Assembly: GCA_022747635.1 (NCBI GenBank)
Contig: JAKTNV010000005.1
Location: 82,872,809 to 82,936,808, forward strand
Direction: 5' to 3'
Source: Hetaerina americana
Lineage: Eukaryota; Arthropoda; Insecta; Odonata; Calopterygidae
Length of the DNA stretch: 64,000 nt
Position numbers and translations under genes: made by a program. Shown piece after piece: positions 11,058-24,232 of the stretch (positions are counted from its first letter, which is position 1; each line of letters starts with the position of its first letter). The notes under the pieces are model-generated. The model was not told the DNA's origin, made no database searches, and was given only the letters and a program-made list of their open reading frames with translations.

Positions 11058-13118
11058 GTGAGTGGAAAGCGATGCGGTTGCAAGAAATATTCTCATTTGA
11101 TCATTGGCTGAATGTTTTCGCCACTATTAGTGTTTCTGCTTTGTAATTCTTTCTAGGTATCCTTCTGAATGCTGTAATTATTCTCAATAGACTAAAGTTT
11201 TCGCTCTTCCTGTTGAGGACGGCGCCAGGAGCTGACCAAAGAGTTGATTTTATTTGTCGCCCTTCTGGCTGTTTTGCTGAGAGAGCAGTTGACCATTGTT
11301 GGCCATATTTAAAATTATTTTGAACATAAAGCGCTGCGTCATTACTCATTGATGGCTGTTGGATTTTCTGTTCTGATCTCAGACAATAGTTATCAATCTC
11401 TATTAAAATCAAATGTTCACTTGGCTATAGCGATAGCCTCTCTATCAACAAGTTTTAATCTCTATGTGGACAGCTGTCTCAGAGAGATTCACAGAAGTAT
11501 TGGGGCGATAAATTAAATGAAATCTTCAATAGGCTACTGACAACGTTCTCAGTGAGAAAAGCGAAACTTTAAAAGCGAAGCCTTCAAAGAAATGGTCAGT
11601 ACACAGAAAGGTATCCGGAAAATATTATATAGAGGAAAATGTTATTATTTTCCTTTTAGTTTAATTTTGTTTTTTCAATTATTTCAACAAAGATACGTTT
11701 CAGATGATATTCATGTTAATCATTATTATTATTGTAATAATTTTAAACTGATGTATTGAATTTGGGCTCTTCATGGTCCCATAACATTGCTTCATATTGA
11801 AGTGGTCTTCTAATTATTTTTTCTGTAGAATAAAATGATTGATCGACATTAGTTTCTTTACCAGGTGTATCAGGTCGCTATACGTTAAACCATCTTTATA
11901 TTCAGTTATACTCTTGCATTAGTGACTACCTCTTTAACCTCTAACTCTACGCCTTTACAGCCTTTTCTATAAGTAAATGTGTTGCGTGGGCCATCTTGAT
12001 TCTTAATCCTTCTCTTAGGTCTATCTGCACAATGGCGATCGACAAAACAATCCATCTTTGTAGGGGTGATTGGAACGTTGAAACCCTTACGTCGCGTCCA
12101 AGTCGTAGTTTATATGGTTGGATTTTTTGAAACTTTTATTATTTACCATGAATTTTATACAAACTTCCGGTAAGAAGGAGCTATTTCACACCTAACCTTT
12201 ATAGCTTGATAATGGTTTAATTCCTCCCGACTTGGAGCGTCAGAACCGAGAAAAATATATTCTGGAAATGATGATTTAATTCTACTTTATCGACTAGAAT
12301 TTTGTCAGTAAACCGAATTATCAAATTTATGTAAGAATTTCTACACCTTCAAATCAATTTTTAAATCTTTAAGTTGTTTTAAACTAATATATGTGATTTT
12401 TTTCGAGAATCACCATAACAATTGAGAGTATGTGAGCCCAGAGTAATCTTAGGTACTGCAAATGTTTCGGTCGAGAATTGACGACAGCTCCCTTTTCTTT
12501 CTGCTAACTTACTTTCCAAGAACGGAGCCGTAAATTTGGAGCTTATTATTTTTCTCGCCATCTCATTATCCCTCGGATGTACTCAAGAGTTGAATCGCTA
12601 ATGATAGAATTTTATTCACTCAAATTAAAAATCAACTCAACTCGTGAGATCTAAAAATCAGTTGCAGTGGTAGAACCGCTGAATCCGGCTCAGTAAATAA
12701 TCAAACTTTCAAGATATACCGGTATGAATTAATAATTTGCATGTTTTTGTAAGAAAACGAGATTCGTTTTCTGTCTCATCTTAAACGATTGTTCATTTAT
12801 TGTCAATCACTAATGCATCATGAAAAATATGATTGGAAGACTCCTATTCTCTCGAATTGCGATTATGACATCGGCTGCTCGATTCGTGTATCGATCACGC
12901 TGGTAGTCGATGGTGAACCTTTACAAGATTGAGTACATCCCACTTGAAAGTTCCAAGTGGGCTCCTATACTGATCAACTCCAATGTAATCACCATTGCTT
13001 CAAAGGGTACTCACGAAGACGAATCTTGACTGGATGTTTGTCTTCTTTCCCTCTCTCCACCCGCGACCTCCACCTCTTCTCCTGACTGGGCCTCCGACCT
13101 TCCCGTGGGCGCGTCCAG
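11058..13118. other. Neto intron between CUB2 and LDLa exons
   Basis: Noncoding. From 13020 a C/T-rich tract (CTTTCCCTCTCCACCCGCGA and onward) precedes the acceptor at 13118. Confidence 0.7.
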
Positions 13119-13228
13119 GCTGTGACCCGGACGAGTACGATTGTGAGGACGCCACCTGCATCTCCGGTGCACTGCGCTGCAACGGGAGAATCAACTGCCG
13201 ATTCCGATGGGACGAGGACGAATGCACC
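13119..13228 (+). CDS. Neto: Neto exon: LDL-receptor class A repeat
   Basis: The exon follows GGGCGCGTCCAG and ends at ACC/GTGAGT. It takes one base from the previous exon (A plus GC gives Ser) and leaves in phase 0. It encodes a complete LDLa repeat with six cysteines in the order expected: CDPDEYDC, EDATC, ALRC, NGRINC and the closing WDEDEC, whose acidic residues would bind calcium. A single LDLa after two CUB domains, just before the membrane segment, is the diagnostic Neto layout. The expected next exon (juxtamembrane and transmembrane) was not found in the following 50.7 kb. The open frame around the exon begins in intron and runs beyond the donor, so only the spliced part is annotated. 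Confidence 0.92.
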
Positions 13229-15871
13229 GTGAGTACACGCACCGGGGCTGACGGTCAACTTCCCATTCGACTCCCCCGAGCTATCGCTCTCAAGAATGAT
13301 GGCCAAATTTACACAGAGCCGCGGACAGAGTTTCCGCCGTCTTTTAAAGCCTTTAGACCATGAATCTGTGTTTGATCATTTTCGATCATCTTTAATTAAG
13401 TCAGAAATACTTCTATATGACGGTCTTTATGGATATTTAATATCAGTGGATAGGTTTAATTAATATATTTGATTATGTCAATTGTCAGTAATCTTTTTAC
13501 AAGGGCCAAGCGGTTACGGCTACGTTTAAATTCAACTGCCAAAATTTCGCGGTCGAAAATGGTGCTGTAGAGTCTTCGTACACAGGGGTCCATCTCGTAT
13601 ATGTTTTGCGAAGGTGGATTGCTTTTCAAAAATATATATTTAAGGACTGCTTGAAACTCATTTTTTTACATTTTCACAAAAACCCTCAAAACGACTCACT
13701 CAAACGATTGTCAAACAGTAACATAGTGTTGGAAATGGCTAAAAGTTTGGTGAGTCCCTTTCAACGTATGCGGAATTATATTTCTCACCTTACGTTGAAG
13801 AGTGGTGACATCGTCATGTTGAGGTCGTAAACTCTTCGGACAATCTCCTTGTGTCCGAATATTTGGTGAATAAATTCCTCGACAGTCCAATGTTAGTTTT
13901 CTCTCGTCTTTCTATCTCCTCTTGTAAGCATCCCGTGTAATTCGGGCTACCTATTCCTTGGTTCCCTTTGACGCTTCCCTGTAATTATATCCCTCCATTG
14001 TACCTCATAAAATTAGTTGTTTTTGAATTCGTATGTAATCTATTTGCTTTTTATTTTCCTTAAGGGTTTCTCGCGATGTTTTCCTTTTCTGTAGTGCAGA
14101 ATTCCTTTTCCAAGTGATTCAATCTAATTGCATGGCTTGCTTCATTCGTTTCAGGGGCTGTCGTTTTTAAATTGAAAAGACTACAAGGAAAAAAGTATTT
14201 CGTTCGGTTTTTTTGTGATTGGCGATTTTGTCAGGGATGGAGGAATATGTTTATGGATAAGTGCGGAAGATTTTCTTCGAAATTCACTCGTAAGATCCGA
14301 AAGAGCGTGGAGTCTTCGGCAGGAGGACTCTGGCTTCCTTTTTGCGTGCCTAAACCGAAGTTTAGTCATTTGAACTCGTGTTAATCATTTTACCTCAATT
14401 TACTGCTTCCTTATGGCTTTAAATTTGTAAAGCTATCCCGAAATTCTTTGAATATTCCCGCGGACGTAGGAAAATTAAAGCCTACGGATCTCGTTACCGA
14501 CCCTACCCTGATCGGTTTAAGCCCGCAGCGAGGTCTTGAGAAATGATGGGCAATATCAGCCCTTTATATTTTAATCGGCGAATGTATCCTGATGGCGAGA
14601 TGCCCTAAGTAAATTATTGGGAACCCTTTTTCCCAAATCTTCTTCTTTTCAATACCATTGGTTAATGAGTGAGCTTTGTTCGTTGTTAATGGCCTTAAAT
14701 CAACGCCGTGTTAACCTACTCGCAATTTAAAAATCTGCCATCTATTTAGATTGAAGCACCATTCAAATTATTCCATATTAAAATTTATATTTTATTCCAA
14801 TAATGTAATTCAGCCAGCCAATCCAAACTATCTGGAAAATTAGGGCTTACAAGAGGTTAGCGGATCATTTCCAATCCATGTGCTCTGCATTTATTCACAT
14901 CATTCTTTCAAACAAAAAGAGTATATCAACGAACGTTTGAGCCGGTTTTCTTCGTCTAGGTTTTAAATTTACAGTTTCAGGGTTTCAATTCTATCTTTGG
15001 TTTCTATCTTTCCACCTTTCAAGATAACTTTTTGAAAATATTTTATTGTACATATCCTGGCATTTTCCCTTCGAATTACATCCACTACCCTCCGCTGAGA
15101 AATCACGCGTGTAAGGACGGATGCGCACATATTTTTCTTTTATATTTCCCCGCATCGTGAAAAGAAAAGAGTTAAACACTACCGTGAAGTCTTCACCACT
15201 TCTGGAACTCCTAAACTGAGATTCGTCAAAAGGATCCGTCCTCTACTCTCCTTGGAATCATAGGAGTTACGTCACGTACGCTTTCGAAAGGCGTGCGTGG
15301 GACTCCCGTGGTTTCCAGACGACGTTGCGGTGTGTTGCAAGGCCCGTGGCGTAGTCAGTTGCAAAAAGGATCTCGTTCTCTTCCCATGGCGTCCAAAAAA
15401 GTAATTCATTTCAGAACCCCTTTCTAACATCTATCCCTAATGTAGTCCCGCACGTTTCCGCTCCCCTGACGCCATTCAAGAAAAGGGGTCAATCTCTCTC
15501 ATTGCTAAAATTTGTAAGTGCACTTTGTAAGTCACCGCAACGTGCCATTTTACCGAATATCATCAGGAACGTCACGTTGAACATAAGGTGTAAGTTTCCT
15601 GCAAATGAGAGAAAAGTTATAAAACTTAAAGCCTGCGTCGTAGAGTGTTCGTAGTTGACAGCAGCAGTCGTAGCAGAGTGATGATTGGGAACATTGTCAT
15701 CCGAATCTAAAATAGTCAAACCGGTGATTTGAATCTATGGATGCGAATGCAAGGCAAAAACTATCCCTCAAGACTTCTGTAAAGTTTTTGTGCCTAGTTT
15801 ATGAAGTAATGAAGGTCCAGATACTGTAAACACCCTGTGATTGGATTTTTAATGCAATAATACCATAGGTA
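13229..15871. other. Start of the giant Neto intron
   Basis: No exon with transmembrane character was found. Short open frames near 13606-13830 and 14172-14384 look random. Confidence 0.6.
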
Positions 15872-15944
15872 TTACCCGGAATTTGACTCCGTAACCCTTT
15901 TTTCAGCAGCAAAATGCTCTCCTTTACCATCGAGCTACCGCCCC
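15872..15944 (-). repeat. tRNA-like sequence (SINE head or tRNA pseudogene)
   Basis: On the minus strand this reads GGGCGGTAGCTCGATGGTAA, with an A box (TAGCTCGATGG) and a D-arm GCTC...GAGA. It ends in a T-arm-like CGGA GTCAAAT TCCG hairpin (B-box-like). The length of about 73 bases and the arm order are those of a tRNA. The anticodon arm is A/T-rich and imperfect, the T-loop starts with G instead of T, and I see no matching acceptor stem, so a functional tRNA is unlikely. It lies about 0.5 kb upstream of another SINE. Confidence 0.45.
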
Positions 15945-16410
15945 ACAATTAGAAAAATAGTTTTAAAATATTATTAAAATCGACATAAGAGGAAAAAATA
16001 ATGGTAAGGCAAAACATTATGAGTAATATATGTGACCGTGCTATGATATTTTTCTTGTATTAATGTGTCGGGAACAATTGATGGGAACAACTTTTCTCGG
16101 CGAAATCAATATGAACGCTCTACCTCTTATCAAGTATGGAATTTTGACCAGCGTTAAAGGCTTTATTTCAGAATTTCTCGTTTTCAATACTTTTTCTCTT
16201 TGTTCGTGGCTGGAAAGGTTAGGGGTTTGTTATAGCTCTGTGATATTAACTATTGTTTCGTTGATCAGATCACAAAATGATTGAAATTACCAATTGATAT
16301 CCGTGGTAATATTACACTGTTTTTAGTTGAAAAGTTAATTATATGCTTGTATTGATATACATAATAGACCTTATATCCATCATATCTCTTGTCATACTAA
16401 GGTATTATGC

Positions 16411-16680
16411 CTGGGAGATTGGGTAGGTGTTTTGGCTAACGTATTGGCTTCCCACCGAGAGGCCCCGGGTTCAAATTCTGGGAATAACAGTAATATTCCA
16501 GTGGTGTCTTAATCACGTCCGTCGGATGGGACGCGGATAAACTGTGGGTCCCTTGGAGCCTTTCGATCAAAGTAGGCTAATACCGATGCCGGGTTTCTTT
16601 CTTCCTTTCCCATCCATCCTTAATGGCAAATGGCCTTATCTGTCGGTCGCCTCACCTAAAACTACTACTATATTATACTA
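16411..16680 (+). mobile_element. tRNA-derived SINE, plus strand (second family)
   Basis: The head has an A-box-like GGGTAGGTGTTTTGGCTAAC (16421-16440) and a B box GGGTTCAAATTC (16467-16478). A body of about 190 bases follows and includes a GGATGGGACGCGGATAAACTG segment, and it ends in ACTACTACTATATTATACTA. Similar ATACTAAGG (left, about 16394) and ATACTAGG (right, about 16675) may be a worn target duplication. Body and head differ from the 36-41 kb SINE family. Confidence 0.65.
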
Positions 16681-19649
16681 GGCAAAGACATCAATAAAGA
16701 ACATCACTTAATTTTATAGTTAATGGAGTTTAATGGAAATACATCATAAAATCTAATGCCCAGCATCCTCAAACTTCAACCATTTGCCAAATAAGATGGT
16801 ATGTTGCATTGAAACGAGCAAGCACCAAACAAAATTGCCATAATTACAGCATTGTCTTCTTAATTATGATTCCTGCATGGCACTTAGAATTTTCTAAATC
16901 ATAATGATTTTTTTACCCAAACGCCTAATTGTCAATACTGTGTGATGTTTAGCATTTCACTTTTTGGGGGAATATTATTTCAAAAATTATTTCACGGCCT
17001 TTGCGTATTTCATCATCCTCCTCAAGCCATTAAAATCAAACTTTATTGAATAATAACTCAGTTTTTAACGACAGTACACAATCCAATAGTGTACCTTTAA
17101 CTTGCAGACTTAATTTGATTTATTTTGTTCTGCTTCCCAAATTGTATTATGAAAAAAATCCTTCTCTTAGTTTCTTTAGATTTTTCGGTAGATTGTGAAA
17201 TAGCGATACTGGTTTCCGTATTCACTCCAATTTTTGTACATTCGTTGATGTTTCGGCCATTCATTTGCAAATTGATAAAAAAAGTCAAGGGTTATCACTA
17301 ACGTGTGAATAATTGTTATCCAGAAATTCTTAGAAATATAGGGAAGTCATTATCAAGCGTCTCCTGTAGACCTGCAAATCTTTCGCTTGGCTTCTTTCCC
17401 GCTTAGTGGGCAAATGGCAGCAGTAATGGGAACCTCTCCTTAAAAAAAGGCCAAGAGCGCGTTTTAAAGAATCGCCCCGGCAAAAATTTCGCCGTGGGCG
17501 GTAAACCGTTGGTGGTCTATCTGCTTTAACGCCACCGTTGTCACTCGGGAAATCTACTCTGCCAACAAAACCGCAACCTCACACTTGTCAAAAGCCCCTT
17601 CAAATTCCCAATAGGAAAGTTGATAGTTTATTTTATTGAATTTACTGTTCAACAAATTTCGAACAACGAGAGAGTGCATTTTCTGGGTTCCATTTATTTT
17701 TGGAGGTCGCGTCCACATCTCCTTGTGCCACCCAAGTATCCGCTCAGCCAGTCATTATGGTTTTTATCGCCGTTTCAACTTGCAGAGAAAGTGAAGTGCA
17801 CGGTATATAGTCCAATTGTCTCTCAATTGGGCCAATATATTAGGTAATGTGTTTTATCAATTAGCAACTCATTACTGAGAGCTAATTTCAAGCTTAATGG
17901 TTAAATAATTTTATCTTATTCACTAATACAATTATGAGGAACTTCAGGCAAATCCTATTAACATGATGGCGCTCATTAAATGTCACCGGAGAATATTTTT
18001 TTACATTAACATCAAATTAATAACATGCTTTGGTTAATTTATAACGAGTTCGAATCGTAGACCGTGCGTGTATCAACTCGTATTTGGCGTAGAGATGTCA
18101 ATTACGTCCCCACTTTGTCGTTCTTTATATTTTAATTAATCGAAATTTATCAACATAGGGATTAAAACCTTTCAGCGAAAACATTGCGTGCATATTTGCG
18201 CGTAACTATCGATTGCAGTGACTCATTTGACTTATTTAATATTGCTTAAGATTTAGCGTTCAAAGTTACCTTTTTCACCTCTTTACTCAGCGCGCATATA
18301 GTTTTCACTCTGATTAGAGAAAGTAGTGGAACCGTTAAAAAAATATTTTTTTCATATGTATACACAGTACTTTTACTTATTATTAACAATTTACTCTTGT
18401 TCTAGTTATAGAAATTATATCCTACTGGTGATACTTATTTAAATTGTCTAATAAACTCTATCAGAAAGTTTGATGGCCCACGGTTAAATGGAGAGATATA
18501 TAATATTTTCTATTTTGGAGCTGATGCAAGCACCGCACGTCAGTAAATGTGGAGGAAAAGCTAGTGTTGATAGCTTTGATACCGGTAACTAATTTAACAT
18601 AGCTCCTGGTCATATTACATCGTCTAATTTTTAAATATCACCATTCACCGGTGAACTCGTCACTCTATTCTTTATGCCACGAATCCTTTCATGTCCATTG
18701 TATGCCTAATATCTTCATTCTTTTCCTTTCTAAATCGGGTATTCTGGCTCAGTATCCCGTCCATCTCCACAGCCGGTATTATATTTTTCAGGAGCTGACT
18801 GAAAGTGCAGCTCTTTGTCACAAAAAGTCGGTGTGCTCTTTTTTATTGTTTGTAGGATTATCTAATTTATCTTCTCAAATTTAAGTCTGCTAAGTAGAAT
18901 CAAATACACAATTTCCTAGAGCCTAAACTACTCTAAGAGCCTAAATTACCCGAGCCTAAATTACTCTGTATTCTACTTCATCATTCAAGCATCTTGCTCA
19001 TTTGTGAATAATGGAGCCTAAATTAAAACTGTTTGGCACCCTTGATAGCAGCTTAATATCTTTTCCATCTCATCCTTCTACCAGATATTTGGTTTTCTTA
19101 ATGTTTACTACAAGTAATTGTCAGGCCTTGAAATGCATTCAGTGTTAAAATGTGGTCGCAAATGAAAAGTCATGAAACTGAAGGTTTTGGATATGTCAGT
19201 GATGCGACCACCATCTATATCGAGAAATTTCTTTTCCCACCAATGGAGGTGATTGTGCTAGTGAAATGTAAAAATATACTCGTGTAAGTAAAAGCGTATA
19301 CACGCTGCAGAGCTGCGACACTAAGTATAATAAAAAACGACCCTTGTTAATGCGCAGAGGGCACATTTAAAAGGATTGTAACTTTAGTATTTACAAGTAT
19401 CAGGGGTCGTGCCGCTTTCAACAGTTGGAGAGACTTCTGACCGCCGAGTTGTTTGAATCCTTGCAATGTGAGAAACCTCTTCAGTGAGTCTTCCGTGTTT
19501 TAAGCATTTTGTATTAGAATATATGTTTGAATGCATCTGAAATTTATATTTATGAGTAAATTTATCAGCCGCCAATGAAATTATAGGAACCGTTAATGGG
19601 AAAAGGACAAGGAAACAATAGATTACGGTTAAGAAGATTAGATAGATAG
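16681..19649. other. Neto intron, featureless
   Basis: AT-rich. Short open frames at 17620-17847 and 18651-18884 show no known domain. About 17360-17600 is slightly GC-richer. Nothing supported. Confidence 0.6.
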
Positions 19650-21720
19650 ATGAGGGAAGAAAATAGAAGAGTGTAAGCACAGAGTTAGGCAGAAGAAAGC
19701 ACAAAGATTTAAATAATATATTGAGATGGGTGACAAATAAAGAAAAAGTAGAATGGTGGAAGACATAGTACGAGGATATGGAAAGTTTGCTGAAGAAGAG
19801 TGAAATTGATTGATGGTTGAGGCCGAGACTTTGTGGAAATCCATTGCGAACAGGAGTTTCACTAAATAACTTTGTAGTTTCCACATAAAATAACTGATTT
19901 ATTTTCTGAAAATAAATCAGTTATTTTATGTGGAAACTGCAAAGTTATTTAGTGAAACTCCTGTAAGAGTGAAATTGGTGCGCTATACAGCAAGGTTAAA
20001 TCGCAACCGGGAAGTAAAAAGGGAAGATCTGTGCTAGCAGTTAGAGATATGTATGGTAAGATGGTAGTTGACACAGAAAAGATCCAAGAGAGGTGGAAGT
20101 AATATATAGAACTGTATGGTTAAGAACTAAGGCCAACAAGGTAAGACGTATGAAAAGAACATAACGTAGAGAACGATAGCTTACGTCCAGGCATACTCGA
20201 CGATGAGATAGAAAGGGCATTAAGAGAGATGAAACTAAATAAGGCCGTGGGGGTAGACAACATTCCTATGGAACTACTTAAAGATTTAGGAAAATGTGGT
20301 AGGAAGAGATAATATGCATTGATTCGTAACATCTGTCAGGAAGGAATCCGACCGGAATACTTTGTGTTAGTTCCTATTCCGAAAAAAGTAAAGGCTACAT
20401 CATGTGAGAACTACAGAACAAAAATTTGATTTCCCACGCAGCCAACGATGTTCTCCGGATCATCAACAAAAGGATGGAGAGGAAGGCAAATGATTACTTG
20501 GGGGATAATTATTTTGGAATTAAGGAAATGAAGAGGGACGCGCGATGCCATTGCTTTAATAAGATCGGTAATCGAGAGGAATGTAGGATACAATCAGGAC
20601 GTATTTGCCTGTTTTGTAGAACACGAAAAGGCGTTCGATAGAATGAATTGGGAAAAACTAATGAGTATTTTGCAGAAAATAGGAATAGATTGGAGGGAAA
20701 GGAGGCTAATCCGCAATCTGTACATGTCTCAGACTGCTCAGATACAAGTGGGAAACAGAGAGTCCGGATGGGCAGTGTTAGGAAGAGTTGTAAGGCAGTG
20801 TTGCCCATTGTCGTGGGTGCTGTTCAACATATATGTGGAGGAAATGATTAAAGAGGCATGGGAAGAACTGGAGGAAGGAATGAAAGTGGGCGGGGAATTC
20901 GTAAAATCAGTTAGGTTCGCTGATGACCAAGCTTTAGTTTGTCAGTCAGCCAAGGGTTGCAAGCATTGCTGAGTGAATTGAAAATTCAGTGCGACAGGTA
21001 TGGAATGAGAATCAATATTAATAAAACAAAGGTTATGCGATTGTTCAGAAATAAAAAGGCTAAGCTAAATATTAAAATAGGAGGGGACAAAATAGAGCAG
21101 GTAGAATAGTTAACGTATCTCGGAAGTGTTTTGGACCGACATGGTCAAAGTAGTAGGGACGTAAGGAGAAGAATTGCGCTAGGCAAAGAGGCTTTCAAAA
21201 GGATGAGGGATTTGATGACAGGGACGTTGAGTAAGGATATTTAGAAAAGACTCGTAAAAACTTTGATATGGAGCGTAGCAATGTATGGCGCGGAAATGTA
21301 GTCATTGAAGCAAGAGGATAGACGTAGACGTAGCTTTTGAAATGTGGGTGTGGAGAAGAATGGAGAAGGGGAAATGGACCGAGAAGAAAACAAATGAGGA
21401 AGTACTTGGTATGGTGGGCGAAAAGAGGGGTTTGTAGGGAGAAATCCTATGGAGGCAGGAAAAATGGATGAGGGGCGTATTGATCGGCAGAGGGATGTTG
21501 AAGATTGTAATGGAGGGGAGAATGTTAGGCAAACGAGGAAAAGGCTGGAACAGGATAGGGATATTGGACGGGGTGAAGGGAGGAAGGAAGTACTCAGAGA
21601 TGAAGATGGACCTGATGTAGATTAGGTAGCTGGATTTTGTTTTGTTAGGAGTCACAAAATATTTATTTGGTTATTTTGTCCATCCAAAACCTGCCTCAAG
21701 CGGTAGATTACTGAATAACA
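19650..21720 (+). mobile_element. Decayed LINE (non-LTR retrotransposon), RT and 3' end
   Basis: Translation in shifting plus frames gives, in order: DMESLLKKSEIGALYSKVK, EIERALREMKLNKAVGVDNI, VPIPKKVKATSCENYR, NDYLGDNYFG with a GxRxGRGTRDA-like block, EHEKAFDRMNWEKL, RQCCPLS..LFNIY, SVRFADDQALV (the RT catalytic FADD box, 20.92 kb), GMRININKTKVM, YLGSV and MWVWRRME. These are consecutive reverse-transcriptase and post-RT blocks. The 3' end is near 21720, after which AATAATAATAT simple sequence follows, a usual LINE tail. In-frame stops (for example at 21106 and 21241) and frameshifts make it inactive. Nothing earlier than the pre-RT region is visible, so it is 5' truncated. The clade is uncertain (RTE- or CR1-like). 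Confidence 0.75.
19809..19964. repeat. Palindromic insertion inside the LINE
   Basis: A 156-bp segment splits the LINE reading frame. The 13-base sequence AAGAGTGAAATTG stands on both sides (19796-19808 and 19965-19977), and removing the segment plus one copy restores the LINE reading SLLKKSEIGALYSK. Most of the insert is a near-perfect palindrome: arms 19850-19906 and 19908-19964 around a single T, with one mismatch. The left 41 bases (19809-19849) are unpaired. A 13-bp duplication points to target-primed or integrase-type insertion rather than a mariner. Confidence 0.8.
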
Positions 21721-24175
21721 ATAATAATATTGCTTATTGATTTTTCCCGTTATTAGTATTTGCCCAACAATTCCAATGTTGCCAAGTTATTTATTTAATT
21801 ACTATTCATAAAAAATATTCAAAACGCTGTTTTTCAGTATGGTAAGCGGCTTATTTAAAATTATTTTTCTGTATTTCTTGTTAATCTATCGTTTGGTCAA
21901 TAGTATATCTGTATATCATGACAACTGTGACCATCACAGGTGATAGACTGGTAAGACTAGGAGGTCTAAAGTTATAATTTGTATAAGGTATGGTTATAGA
22001 GACAGGGACATCTTCATCCGTAAAAACTTGAAGTCTTCGTCTTTCATTTGACGAGCCCAGACATGGGAGGTCGGCCTATGGAGTTTATGGCCTTGGGGAA
22101 TTCCCGTCGCCTCCTATACGCCGACCCCCGATGGTCCAGGCGGTCGGAGGAGGAAGACGGCGAGTGCGATGGAAAGACTTGTTTTCTTCTTTCTTCGCTC
22201 CCTCTTTCCGCTCTTCTTAAAGAAAGGTTTCCCGGGCGATGGAATTGTTCCCCTGTGAGGAAGCGACGCGGATCGAGGAGGCGTGAGGAACTGACCGAAG
22301 GCGGAAAAAATAAGAAGGGCAACAAAGGTGGTCTGCAGAGGTTTGCAGTTTTTAAATTATTATTTCCTTTCCTGGGTTCATACCTGTGAATTATTTTTTT
22401 CCGGTTGGGCGTATGTTTTTATTACGAGTAGGTGGTATTAAAAATCTTATGATAATAATTTAAAACATTTTCTGGATTGTTGAATATAGGTCGGCTCGTC
22501 CGATTCTGATTTAAGGGTCGCTCTATCCAGCGAATTGCTTTTTATTCATATTTTTCAATGAAACATAGCTTTTGGTTTAGCGTGTATGACCTCGTAGTGG
22601 AGATTGGGGAAGAAATCAGGAGATATCAAGTGGGCAGAGTTGCCGAAAGCTAAGGCCTGCGATCTTTGTTCCTACGCATGGTTAGTTGTAAGACAGGGAA
22701 TTTGAAAGTCGGGCGGTTCGATTGTTTACTGTGCAGTGTGCAATCTACAACTGAGTTATATATTTTCAATATAAAAAGATCAACGACATCTCAGTAGATT
22801 TTGTAATTTATTATAAGCAACTTCTAGTAAACCCTGCTTCATAGAAGGAACCGAACCGTTTCATTAAATTTGCTGTTTTCAGTGATCGTTGTTTGTTTAA
22901 AAAATGTATTTGTTTTATTGGAGGAACTCTAAGTTTATTTAATACCTTTATGGCTGGAATGGAGGATTTCAAAGCCATTAATTTTTCAATTAGCATATTT
23001 TAACAAGTTAAATAATAAAGCGATTGAATTGTTACAAAATTCACCCTCAGCTCTATGGCGTCCTTCATACCGTTCATATATGAACATTATGTCCACAATT
23101 AGGTCGATCACAAAATAGGTCAGTTCGAACGTTCATTCTTGTGAATGGACTATCATAAAAGCATAACTAATCGATTATTAAAATACTAATTTTATCGACT
23201 AAAAAAAGTTCATTCAATGCTACCAGTAATTTCATTTTTGACAATAGGTCTGATGACACAATGTAGATATGACAAAAGTTGATTTCCGCGCATAAATTGT
23301 GAATTAAACTACGCGTGCACCTAATTGGATTCTTGCTCTACATAAAAAAGGAAATAAGATTTCAAAGTTGTGAGCGTATAATAGCGAGGAGATGGTGTCC
23401 TCTCGGTCTGTTTCGAACATTTCTGAGTCTTCCTTTAATTATGTATTATCCTCTTCAGCATTTTTTACAGTTCTCTGCGTTTACTTCCACTTCTAAGGGC
23501 CTCCACAAAGCCCGCATATCTTTCGGGAGAGAAAATGCGGTTCGTTCTTTCCAGACCTAATTACCGCTACCAGTCCAGGCTATTTTGAAATACTTGAAGA
23601 TCCCGTTTCAAGTGACAATTCAGAGCAACTCGGTGGTTTTAAAGTAGGTAATCTTTGTCGGGAGTCATTAGGGAAGGAGTTCACCTGGCGCATCTGGTGA
23701 TGAAAAATTTAAATATAATAACTCGTCCACGGGAATATTTCTTTGAAAGGTTGTTAATTAGGTTTTTTTGTATTTTATTAAGGTGTCACCGCCAATTCAT
23801 GCGATAATTTAAAAATGTAATGCCGTATTTTTGTTTGTATATGAGAGGAAATTCTTCAAAGTTGATAAAAATTGATCGATTCAAATATGCATGATAGTTA
23901 ATTATTGCTAGACGATAACGGTTCATTTTTTTCATTCAAGTGGTAACATTTTTCCACTGAAATATCAATGTTCAAGTTTGCACATTCTTTCCCTAAGACC
24001 TGTTCATGTGGTCGGTGATGCACGCATCTAGACCTTTGTACCTCTAACTTTTAAACTCTTTGATCATCGCGAATAATTGCCAAAAAGGCGTACCCCTTTG
24101 ACATCTGAGAGATTCCCGAGGGTCGCAAATCGAGAATTTCTGGCTAAAAGACCGAAAGTGTCTTTGAGGACTGTA

Positions 24176-24179
<4 letters not shown>
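21721..24179. other. Neto intron with a GC-rich patch at 22.04-22.33 kb
   Basis: The patch is open on both strands for about 90-110 codons, as expected of GC-rich DNA with few stops, and the peptides are low-complexity and charged. A B-box-like GGTTCGATTG at about 22725 lacks a convincing A box. Otherwise nothing. Confidence 0.5.

Positions 24180-24230
<51 letters not shown>
24180..24230. repeat. (TA)n microsatellite
   Basis: About 25 uninterrupted AT units. Unlike the TA tracts at 40.6 and 52.1 kb, the flanks are not inverted copies of each other. Confidence 0.97.

Positions 24231-24232
<2 letters not shown>

Noticed and set aside
19384..19884. 166-codon open frame, minus strand
   Set aside because: Antisense of the LINE and of the palindromic insertion; Ser/Phe/Leu-rich shadow frame.
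22690..22750. B-box-like GGTTCGATTG as a SINE head
   Set aside because: No convincing A box at the right distance and no recognisable body or tail.
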